From: Lachnospiraceae bacterium NC2008
GTDB taxonomy: Bacteria > Bacillota > Clostridia > Lachnospirales > Lachnospiraceae
Reading direction: 5' to 3'
Length of the DNA: 64,000 nucleotides
NCBI GenBank assembly: GCA_000687675.1
Contig: JHWS01000006.1
Location: 124,001-188,000, forward strand
The notes below the pieces were generated by a model. The model was not told the origin of the DNA. It made no database searches and was given only the letters and a program-made list of their open reading frames with translations. Made by a program: the position numbers and the translations under genes. Positions 43,586 through 50,540 of this stretch are shown in pieces. Each line of letters begins with the position of its first letter. The stretch's first letter is position 1.

Positions 43586-44713
43586 ATGAACATAAAGAGA
43601 AATGTATTGCTTAATCCAGGACCTGCTACCACAACAGATTCTGTAAAGTTAGCACAGGTAGTTCCTGATATATGTCCACGTGAGCAGGAGTTCGCTGGTC
43701 TTATGAAAGGTCTTAGAGAGGACCTTGTTAAGATAGTACACGGAGATCTTAACAAATATACAAGTGTACTTTTCTGTGGTTCAGGTACTATTAATATTGA
43801 TATCTGTCTTAATTCACTTCTTCCAGAGAATAAGAAAGCTCTTATTGTTAATAATGGAGCATATTCTTCAAGAGCAGTAGAAGTGTGTCAGTACTACGGA
43901 CTTCCACATATTAACTTACAGCTTCCAATAGATACTCCAGCAGACCTTGCTAAGGTTGAGGAGGCTCTTAAGGCTGATAGTGATATAGCTCTTGTTTACA
44001 CAACTCACAATGAGACAGGTACAGGTCTTCTTAATCCTATTCGTGAGATAGGTGCTCTTGCTCATAAGTATGGAGCAATCTTTGTAGTTGATACAACATC
44101 AACACTTGCTATGAGACCTATAGATATTGAGAAAGATAATATCGATTTCTGTATGGCTTCAGCCCAGAAGGGTATTATGGCTATGACAGGTCTTTCATTT
44201 ATCATTGGTAATACAGAGATTATTAAGAAGTCAGCTTCTTATCCAAAGAGAAGCTACTATTGTAACCTCTTCCTTCAGTATGATTACTTTGAGAAAACAG
44301 GGGAGATGCACTTTACACCACCTGTTCAGACAATCTATTCTACAATTCAGGCTCTTAAGGAGTACTTTGAAGAAGGCGAAGAAGCTAAGTGGGCAAGACA
44401 CAGCAGAGTCTTTGATGCAATCTATGATGGACTTTCAGAGCTTGGTTTCAAGATTTATATTCCAAAGGAAAATTCTACGGGGTTAGTTGCAGCTGCTCTA
44501 TATCCAGATGATCCTAACTTTGATTTTATCAAAGTTCACGATTATTGCTATGAGAGAGGCTTTACTATCTATCCGGGTAAGGTTGAAAAGAAGGGAATGT
44601 TCAGACTATGTTCCCTTGGTGCTATAGATGTAAAAGATATTGAAGACTTCTTTGTAGTATTCAAAGAAGCACTTTCGAAGTATAATGTAACAGTACCAGT
44701 AAAGTATAATTAA
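43586..44713 (+). CDS. phnW: PhnW-like class V aminotransferase
   Basis: A 375-residue PLP enzyme of the 2-aminoethylphosphonate:pyruvate transaminase type. The N-terminal LLNPGPATTTDSVK signature, the Asp in VVDTTST and the PLP Lys K195 (ASAQKGIMAM) are present. PhnW normally interconverts phosphonoacetaldehyde and 2-AEP. Next to PEP mutase it would act in the biosynthetic direction. Because no phosphonopyruvate decarboxylase is encoded here, it might instead aminate phosphonopyruvate to phosphonoalanine. It lies 10 nt before the PEP mutase gene. Confidence 0.85.
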   Translation: MNIKRNVLLNPGPATTTDSVKLAQVVPDICPREQEFAGLMKGLREDLVKIVHGDLNKYTSVLFCGSGTINIDICLNSLLPENKKALIVNNGAYSSRAVEVCQYYGLPHINLQLPIDTPADLAKVEEALKADSDIALVYTTHNETGTGLLNPIREIGALAHKYGAIFVVDTTSTLAMRPIDIEKDNIDFCMASAQKGIMAMTGLSFIIGNTEIIKKSASYPKRSYYCNLFLQYDYFEKTGEMHFTPPVQTIYSTIQALKEYFEEGEEAKWARHSRVFDAIYDGLSELGFKIYIPKENSTGLVAAALYPDDPNFDFIKVHDYCYERGFTIYPGKVEKKGMFRLCSLGAIDVKDIEDFFVVFKEALSKYNVTVPVKYN

Positions 44714-44723
44714 GGAGAGACAG

Positions 44724-46019
44724 ATGAGTACAGTTTATACATGTTTTTGTACTGATATTATTCATGCAGGACATTTAAACATCATTAATGAAGCTAAGAA
44801 GTACGGAGAAGTTATCGTAGGTGTTCTTACAGATGACGCTATGATCAGATATAACCGTTTTCCAACTAAGACATTCGAAGAACGTCTTGAGATGGTTAAG
44901 GCTATTGATGGTGTAAGTAAAGTTGTTATTCAGGATACAGTCCTTTATAACAAGGTAATTGAAGAACTTAAGCCTGACTATGTTATCCATGGTGATAACT
45001 GGAAGGAAGCTCCACTTAGTGCAATAAGAGATAATGTTGAAAAGTGTCTTAGCCAGTATGGCGGTAAGATTATAGATGTTCCTTATTCATACAATGAGGA
45101 GATAGCTCATGAGGATGCTAAGGTTCGTGAGAAGCTTGCAGTTCCTGAACTTAGAAGAAAGAGACTTCGTCAGCTTCTTAAGATTCGTCCGGTAGTTAAG
45201 GCTATAGAAGCACATTCTGGTCTTACAGGACTTATTGCAGAGAAGACTGTAGTAGAGCATGACGGTGAATTTGACCAGTTCGATGCTATGTGGATATCAT
45301 CACTTTGTGATTCTACAGCAAAGGGTAAGCCAGATATCGAACTTGTAGATATGACATCAAGATTCAGAACTATTGATGATGTTATGGAAGTTACAACAAA
45401 GCCAATTATCTTCGATGGAGATACAGGCGGACTTACAGAGCACTTCGTATATACAGTTCGTTCACTTGAGAGAATGGGTGTAAGTGCTGTAATTATTGAA
45501 GATAAGACAGGACTTAAGAAGAATTCACTTTTTGGTACTCAGGTTGAGCAGACACAGGATTCTATCGAGCATTTCTCAGAGAAGATTAGAGCAGGTAAGA
45601 AGGTTCAGCTTACAGATGACTTTATGATTATCGCTCGTATCGAAAGCCTTATCTTAGAGAGAGGTATGGAAGATGCCCTTACAAGAGCATTTGCCTTTAC
45701 TGAAGCTGGTGCTGACGGTATCATGATTCACTCTCGTAAGAAGGATCCTGCAGAAATCGTAGAATTCTGCCAGAAGTTTAGAGAGAAAGATAAGGAAACA
45801 CCTATAGTAGTTGTTCCTTCATCATTCAATACAATTACTGAAGAAGAACTTGGCAAGGCTGGTGCCAACATCGTTATTTACGCTAACCAGCTTACAAGAG
45901 CTGCTTTCCCTGCTATGGAGCAGACAGCTAAGGATATTCTTAAGTATCACAGAGCTAAAGAAGTTGATGACAGACTTATGCCAATTAAGCAGATTATCAC
46001 ACTTATAGATGAATTATAA
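44724..46019 (+). CDS. pepM: Cytidylyltransferase-phosphoenolpyruvate mutase fusion
   Basis: Residues ~1-135 form a small nucleotidylyltransferase of the TagD/RfaE-C type with the H14-A-G-H17 motif and a late YSYNEEI region where TagD has its RTEGISTS loop. Residues ~145-431 form PEP mutase: DGDTGG and E259-DK-TGL-K-K-NS268 match the family signature EDKxxxKxNS. PEP mutase converts PEP to phosphonopyruvate, the first step of nearly all phosphonate pathways; the equilibrium favours PEP, so a pulling step is needed. The fused domain probably activates the phosphonate as a CMP ester. Confidence 0.92.
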   Translation: MSTVYTCFCTDIIHAGHLNIINEAKKYGEVIVGVLTDDAMIRYNRFPTKTFEERLEMVKAIDGVSKVVIQDTVLYNKVIEELKPDYVIHGDNWKEAPLSAIRDNVEKCLSQYGGKIIDVPYSYNEEIAHEDAKVREKLAVPELRRKRLRQLLKIRPVVKAIEAHSGLTGLIAEKTVVEHDGEFDQFDAMWISSLCDSTAKGKPDIELVDMTSRFRTIDDVMEVTTKPIIFDGDTGGLTEHFVYTVRSLERMGVSAVIIEDKTGLKKNSLFGTQVEQTQDSIEHFSEKIRAGKKVQLTDDFMIIARIESLILERGMEDALTRAFAFTEAGADGIMIHSRKKDPAEIVEFCQKFREKDKETPIVVVPSSFNTITEEELGKAGANIVIYANQLTRAAFPAMEQTAKDILKYHRAKEVDDRLMPIKQIITLIDEL

Positions 46020-46024
46020 TTTTG

Positions 46025-46052
46025 ATATGCCACTATAATTGTAGTGGCATAT
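46025..46052 (+). terminator. Hairpin terminator after PEP mutase
   Basis: ATATGCCACTA pairs with TAGTGGCATAT around a short AT loop, followed by TCTTT. The next gene may therefore be reached only by partial read-through or have its own promoter. Confidence 0.75.
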
Positions 46053-46058
46053 TCTTTA

Positions 46059-46144
46059 TGCACAGGACCTGGTAAAGAAAATATCGCCTATCGGCGAACC
46101 TGGTCCGCACGGCGAGTGGTAAAGATAAATCTTTCCCACTCGAT
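46059..46144. repeat. Dispersed structured repeat, copy 2
   Basis: GGACC/GGTCC encloses TCGCC-TAT-CGGCGA; then CGAGTGG...CCACTCG encloses AAAGAT/ATCTTT. It aligns with 46152-46227 and 35593-35672, with paired substitutions in the stems. Confidence 0.8.
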
Positions 46145-46151
46145 ATTATAG

Positions 46152-46227
46152 CGGGGTAAGGAATATATCGCCTGACGGCGAACCCGGTCCGCACGGCGAG
46201 CCGCAAAGATTTCTTTGCAGCTCGATT
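46152..46227. repeat. Dispersed structured repeat, copy 3
   Basis: It repeats the design directly after copy 2: TCGCC-TGA-CGGCGA, a shared CCGGTCCGCACGGCGAG core, then CGAGC..GCAAAGA/TCTTTGC..GCTCG. The last stem is rebuilt with different base pairs from copy 2. Confidence 0.8.
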
Positions 46228-46259
46228 AGAGCCAGCATGGCTACGAAAGGATATTAATT

Positions 46260-46961
46260 ATGGCAAATGCAATTATGATGGCTTCAGGTATGGGCACAAG
46301 AATGCGTCCACTTACACTTACAACTCCTAAGCCACTTATTAAAGTAAATAATAAGCCTATGATTGAGTCGGTACTTGAGACTCTTAAAGAGGCAGGGGTA
46401 GAGAAGATATTTGTAGTTGTTGGATATCTAGGAGACCAGTTTGATTATCTTAAGGACAAGTATGATAACCTTGAGATTATTAAGAATGGCGACTATGAAA
46501 CAATAAACAATATCTCATCTATCTACTATGCAAGAGAAGCCCTTAAGCTTGATGATACATATATCTGCGAGGCAGACCTCTTTGTAAAGGATGTAAACTT
46601 TGTTAAAAACCTTGGGGCTGATTATTCAGGCTACTTTGGAACAGCTCAGCATAAGCAGCATTCTGATGACTGGGGATTTATGCTTGATGATGTAGGTTAT
46701 ATTACAAAGATTGCCAAAGGCGGCAACTGGGATTATAACATGTGTGGTATGAGCTTCTTTAAGAAGGCTGATGCAAATAAGCTGGCAGACTTTATAGAAG
46801 CAAGATACAACACAGAAGGTTTTGAAAACCTATTCTGGGATGATGTGGTTAATGAGAATCTGGATAGTCTTAAGATAAAGATTCATGAGATTAAGGCTGG
46901 AGATATAACAGAGATAGATACTGTAGAAGAGCTTGAAGAGGTTAATAAGCAGTTCTCCTAG
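46260..46961 (+). CDS. LicC/PntC-type sugar- or choline-phosphate nucleotidylyltransferase
   Basis: A 233-residue NTP transferase of the GT-A-like fold with the glycine-rich N-terminus ASGMGTRMRPLT...PKPL and a conserved late Asp pair (IDTVEELEEVN). Size and motifs fit LicC (CTP:phosphocholine) and the related CTP:2-aminoethylphosphonate cytidylyltransferases (PntC). Given the upstream PEP mutase and PhnW genes, activation of 2-AEP or a similar aminophosphonate as CMP ester is the best inference. It starts 33 nt after repeat copy 3. Confidence 0.85.
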   Translation: MANAIMMASGMGTRMRPLTLTTPKPLIKVNNKPMIESVLETLKEAGVEKIFVVVGYLGDQFDYLKDKYDNLEIIKNGDYETINNISSIYYAREALKLDDTYICEADLFVKDVNFVKNLGADYSGYFGTAQHKQHSDDWGFMLDDVGYITKIAKGGNWDYNMCGMSFFKKADANKLADFIEARYNTEGFENLFWDDVVNENLDSLKIKIHEIKAGDITEIDTVEELEEVNKQFS

Positions 46962-47016
46962 AAGAAAACACCAAAGGGAGCCTGGTTTACGACAGGTGAC
47001 ATAGGTAATAACAAAA

Positions 47017-47033
47017 AGTTCACCTTGTGAACT
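47017..47033 (+). promoter_or_regulatory. Inverted repeat overlapping an alternative start
   Basis: AGTTCAC-CTT-GTGAACT is a perfect 7-bp inverted repeat. It covers the GTG at 47027 that also opens the next frame, which favours the downstream ATG as start and suggests an operator or translational hairpin. Confidence 0.5.
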
Positions 47034-47044
47034 ATAGGAAATAT

Positions 47045-48076
47045 ATGGAAAGTAAGATTATTTGGTTTAAGTATGCAGTAGATAAGGTGCTGCGTTCAAA
47101 ACTTAAGCTAAAAACTAAATACTGTAAGCAGGAAGTGCTGGGTCTTGAAGACGCAGCGGCTTTTGTTAAGGAAAGAATTGAAAGCGGTGAACCATTTATG
47201 GCAAGCCGTTTTGGTTTCTTTGAACTTGCTGTTATGCGTATGTATGAGTTTGGTAAAAAGAATAAGTACCAGACTGTTATGGATAATGTGTATAACTGCG
47301 CGGGTTTTTTTCCTAATGATACTTCTCTAGGCTATAAGTTTAATGAAGTCATGAAGGAGTCAATAAAGGTCTGTGACCTTCTTGGACTATCTCACGAACT
47401 TTGTGAAAACTACTTTATGAATAGATTCATGGATAAGAGAGCCAAGGCTGCAAAAGATTTTAGCGTATATAATATCTGTGAGATGGATAATAGCTGGACT
47501 ACTGCTCTTAAAGGTAAGAAGGTGCTAGTGGTAACACCATTTACAGAGACAGTAGAGAGCCAGTATAAGAATAGAGACAAGCTCTTTATTAATAGGGATG
47601 ATTTTGGTGGCAAAGAAGCTACTAAGGATGAATCCTATCTTGATAGCAGTAAGGCATCTGATATTGCTAATGATGCTAGCTACAGACTTCCTGAATTTGA
47701 ACTTATAACATATAAGTCTCTTCTTACGGTAGGTGACCTTAGAGATGACAGGTTTGAAACCTGGTTCGATGCTCTTGATTTTATGACAGAAGAGATTCTT
47801 AAGCTTGATTTTGATATAGCACTTCTTGGCTGCGGCGCTTACGGTATGGCTCTTGCAGCTAGAATCAAGAAAGCTGGCAAGCAGGCTATACATATGGGCG
47901 GCACAACCCAGCTGGTATTTGGTATTATGGGAAGACGCTGGGATGGCTCAAGATTTGGCGGTATAGACCATATGGACCCAAAAGTAGCCAGATTCTATAA
48001 CAAGTACTGGACCTACCCGCTTGAAGGCAAGCCAGACGAAGCTAACAAAGTTGAATACGGCCCATATTGGAAATAA
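47045..48076 (+). CDS. Possible GT-D fold glycosyltransferase-like protein
   Basis: A 343-residue soluble protein. An early MASRFGFFEL segment and a late IALLGCGAYGMALAARIKKAGKQAIHMGG block resemble the nucleotide-sugar-binding elements of GT-D (DUF1792-type) glycosyltransferases; the match is partial, since the usual RFGDGE reads RFGFFE here. The C-terminus is Trp/Tyr/Pro rich (RWDGSRFGGIDHM...). The ATG at 47045 has TAGGAAA upstream; GTG 47027 is an alternative. Its place after the cytidylyltransferase suggests a role in assembling the phosphonate-bearing glycan. Confidence 0.5.
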   Translation: MESKIIWFKYAVDKVLRSKLKLKTKYCKQEVLGLEDAAAFVKERIESGEPFMASRFGFFELAVMRMYEFGKKNKYQTVMDNVYNCAGFFPNDTSLGYKFNEVMKESIKVCDLLGLSHELCENYFMNRFMDKRAKAAKDFSVYNICEMDNSWTTALKGKKVLVVTPFTETVESQYKNRDKLFINRDDFGGKEATKDESYLDSSKASDIANDASYRLPEFELITYKSLLTVGDLRDDRFETWFDALDFMTEEILKLDFDIALLGCGAYGMALAARIKKAGKQAIHMGGTTQLVFGIMGRRWDGSRFGGIDHMDPKVARFYNKYWTYPLEGKPDEANKVEYGPYWK

Positions 48077-48108
48077 CAGATAAACCTCGCTGATAGCGTA
48101 GATATTTA

Positions 48109-48137
48109 AAAGAGCTTCTCTTCTGAGAAGCTCTTTT
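48109..48137 (+). terminator. Rho-independent terminator of the phosphonate operon
   Basis: A perfect 12-bp stem AAAGAGCTTCTC/GAGAAGCTCTTT with a 4-nt loop is followed by TT. It also ends close to the 3' end of the convergent gene. Confidence 0.92.
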
Positions 48138-48139
48138 TA

Positions 48140-48170
48140 TGCACAGGGCTGGGAAAGGTTTACGTCGCCA
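48140..48170. repeat. Dispersed structured repeat, truncated copy 4
   Basis: The first ~30 nt (GCACAGGGCTGGGAAAGG then GTCGCC) match the left part of copies 1 and 2. The match ends at the 3' end of the minus-strand EF-hand gene, whose stop codon lies inside the element. Confidence 0.6.
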
Positions 48171-49437
48171 AATCCAGATGCTGCATAGTTCCAACGCCGC
48201 CATTCTCATATAAGAATATGCCTGTCTGCCTTATAACAGCATTGGTAGCACCATCTTTAATATCTTTAAGTGAAAAGTCAGTATCTATACTTTCAAGACT
48301 TATAGCTCCAACTCCCTTGTCTTTAAGATGATATAGCATATCCTTACCATTCTCGTCCTTAGTCCATATAAGAAGCTTATCAAAGATTTCGTCTGCTTCA
48401 TCTATCCAGCCGTTGCCATCAAGGTCATATGCAGCCAGGTCTTTAAACCCATTACCAGACTTTGTGCCAAATAGCTCAGAGCCATCATTAATCTTTCCAT
48501 CCCCATTCTTATCCAGTGCAAGAAAGCCACTATTCTTATTAAGAGCCTTCATAGTATCTACTATACCGTCATTATCAATATCGAATGTGAATTCCTGATC
48601 AGTTACTGAAGCAATATTGTCATCAAGGTTGATTACCAGTGGGTCGCAGAGATCAGCTACAGAAAAAGGCTGCTCAGTAATACCAAGATATGATTCCTGA
48701 AATGAACGTGACATCTTAAGAGATACGTTAAAGCCAAGTCTTCTACCATCGCTGGTAACAACCTCTCCTTCAGTATTAAATTCAGTACTTTCCTCCTCAT
48801 AGTGGTCATATAAATCTATACGGCTTACATACCCATTACCTGCAGACAGTCCACCCATAGAGTTACGAATTTTAAATGCACCTTTGGCAAAATCCATAAT
48901 CTGACCAAAAGAAAATGCCCCAGAACCCTCAAGTTTTTGTTTAGCCAAAGATCCAGAATATGGGCTTTTAACTACAGAACCGTCTGCGCCATATACAAGA
49001 CCATCAGGAGTGGTGCCTCCCTTACTGTAACTGTCAGCGTCTTCCGTAGTCCAGCTATCCATCTCATTAGAAAAATTAATATCATTTTTATGCAAAGCTC
49101 TCCTTATCCTCTCAAGAAGAAAGAGTAGTGTCATCTCTCTAATCCTCTTTGTTGATATGGTTTCCCTTGACTGTCTCCTTATATCCGACAGCCTGCTTCC
49201 TTTAAGCATCATTTCCCCATTGTCAAAGCTTGTCTTTGCATTAAGTGAGTCTTCGGATGATTCCTGTGTCTCTTTGTCATCAAGTATGTCTTTAAAGTTA
49301 TTTTCAAGGGAAGTAGTAACATGGCTAACTAAAGAGCCAAGATTGCTATCACCAATAGTAGATAAAGAACCAGATACAGTTGATGACTTGTATGCCCTGG
49401 ACGATGCCATGGACATATTGGATTTTTCTATTATCAT
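48160..49437 (-). CDS. EF-hand-like calcium-binding repeat protein
   Basis: The 425-residue protein has no signal peptide. Its N-terminal ~200 residues are Ser-rich and polar. The C-terminal ~150 residues hold three DxDxDGxxD-type loops (DIDNDGIVD, DKNGDGKIND, DLDGNGWIDEAD) with the pattern GSELFGTKSGNGFKDLAAYD, found in many bacterial VCBS/hemolysin-like calcium-binding proteins. ATG 49437 is chosen because GGAGG ends 5 nt before it; an in-frame ATG lies at 49449. The stop codon falls inside the truncated repeat at 48140, so the C-terminus may have been altered by that insertion. Confidence 0.75.
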   Translation of the reverse strand: MIIEKSNMSMASSRAYKSSTVSGSLSTIGDSNLGSLVSHVTTSLENNFKDILDDKETQESSEDSLNAKTSFDNGEMMLKGSRLSDIRRQSRETISTKRIREMTLLFLLERIRRALHKNDINFSNEMDSWTTEDADSYSKGGTTPDGLVYGADGSVVKSPYSGSLAKQKLEGSGAFSFGQIMDFAKGAFKIRNSMGGLSAGNGYVSRIDLYDHYEEESTEFNTEGEVVTSDGRRLGFNVSLKMSRSFQESYLGITEQPFSVADLCDPLVINLDDNIASVTDQEFTFDIDNDGIVDTMKALNKNSGFLALDKNGDGKINDGSELFGTKSGNGFKDLAAYDLDGNGWIDEADEIFDKLLIWTKDENGKDMLYHLKDKGVGAISLESIDTDFSLKDIKDGATNAVIRQTGIFLYENGGVGTMQHLDLAT

Positions 49438-49828
49438 ATTTGCCTCCATTTCTGGCAGGTATCCTGCCTATTTACCGGCAAATGGGTACAAAAAAAGAAG
49501 CTCCTTTAGGGATCCCTCCAAATGCACATAATTTCCTTCTTGGAAAGTTGATCTCCCTATCGTGCTTCTAACCTTAATACAGCTTCCTATATTATAAACT
49601 GCCCAGGGGCAGCCAATCTTTGACACTATAGCTCATCCGTAAGCATATGCTGTATCTGTATCCATGGTGCCTATTTTATATACTAATAATCGGATAAAGA
49701 TAAAATATTCTTAACAGATAAAGTATAATGTAATTATAAATGCATAATGATTATTGAAAGATATGCAGATAATGGTTGAGTATCTGCATATTTTTTGCTA
49801 ATATATATGCAATAAAAGGAGGTTATAT
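49438..49828. promoter_or_regulatory. Divergent intergenic region, EF-hand gene and fic
   Basis: No gene is seen here. Leftward: a -10 TATAAT on the minus strand (49591-49596) and next to it the palindrome CTGCCC-AG-GGGCAG (49599-49612), a plausible operator in the spacer; a GGCAGG/CCTGCC hairpin lies near 49455-49470. Rightward: TATAAT at 49724-49729 with a weak -35, then the terminator-like hairpin at 49761 ahead of fic. Confidence 0.45.
49761..49796 (+). terminator. Terminator or attenuator in the fic leader
   Basis: A perfect 11-bp stem ATATGCAGATA/TATCTGCATAT with a 9-nt loop is followed by six T, only 33 nt before the fic start codon and ~20 nt before its AAAGGAGG ribosome site. As no gene lies just upstream, attenuation of fic is likely. 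Confidence 0.75.
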
Positions 49829-50446
49829 ATGCATATATTTGATTACTCATTTTTGGATGAGGGCGTATTGCCGGCAGAATTGGTTAACCTTACATCCACT
49901 ATTTCTGCGCTTAATGCAATATCAGAGGAAAGAAGGGGACGGAATGCGACCGTCTATACTGAACTGGAGAAGATAGCCCGTATTCAATCTGTTAAAGGCT
50001 CCAATGCGATTGAGGGTATTATTACAACGGATGCTCGAATAAAAGAAATCGTAGAAGGAAACAGTGCGCCGTTAAACCATAACGAGATGGAGATAGTCGG
50101 TTACAGAAATGCTCTGGATGAGATACACACTTCTTTTGAAGGCTTAAGGATTAATGAACAAACTATTTTACATCTGCACCAGGTTATGACGGAAGTAGCT
50201 GAATATGAAGGAGCCGGACAGTATAAAACCGATGATAATATAATTGCTGAAATAGATGAATACGGACGAAGGAAGGTTCGCTTTTCTCCTGTACCGGCAG
50301 TTGAAACGAAAGATGCGATGGAGCAGCTTATACTCGCGTATATTGATGCCAGGGACAATTCGCGTATCAACAAACTTTTGCTCATTCCGTGTGTGATACT
50401 TGATTTTTTATGTATCCATCCTTTTGCTGATAAACTCGCAGCATAG
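49829..50446 (+). pseudogene. fic: Fic protein, N-terminal half (gene split by element)
   Basis: Residues 1-201 are the N-terminal part of a class II Fic AMP-transferase: the inhibitory helix motif S-N-A-I-E-G (in VKGSNAIEGI) and the approach to the active site ending HPFAD. At the GAT codon (50429-50431) the frame runs into the inserted element, adds KLAA and stops. The rest, DGNGRVSRLL onward, lies at 58552. The fragment lacks the GNGR half of the motif and cannot be catalytic by itself. Strong ribosome site AAAGGAGG. Confidence 0.93.
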
Positions 50447-50452
50447 GTCAAA
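50428..50452 (+). other. Left attachment junction (attL)
   Basis: The fic half-site TTTTGC-TGAT joins the element arm AAACTCGCAGCATAGGTCAA. The central two bases of TGAT are the likely crossover dinucleotide. Confidence 0.85.
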
Positions 50453-50540
50453 GATTTTACTTGTGCTGAAAAATTATTGATTTTATAATGGTCTTGACCT
50501 ATATGGCAAGGCTTTTTTTATTGCCAGAAAAGGAGGAATT

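Noticed and set aside
44724-46019. Frameshift joining two separate genes
   Set aside because: The cytidylyltransferase and PEP mutase domains are in one open frame with a charged linker and no internal ribosome site. Fusions of this general kind are plausible.
35593-46227. Dispersed repeat as a c-di-GMP-I (GEMM) riboswitch because of its GCACAGG start in a c-di-GMP-rich genome
   Set aside because: The conserved GCAAACC and GCAAAGCC core elements of GEMM are missing, and the copies lie downstream of genes rather than in leaders.
49460-49560. Riboswitch in the EF-hand gene leader
   Set aside because: Short hairpins are present, but no known riboswitch core could be matched.
49829-50446. Complete short Fic protein
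   Set aside because: The frame ends right after HPFAD, without the GNGR half of the motif. The missing half is found in frame at 58552.
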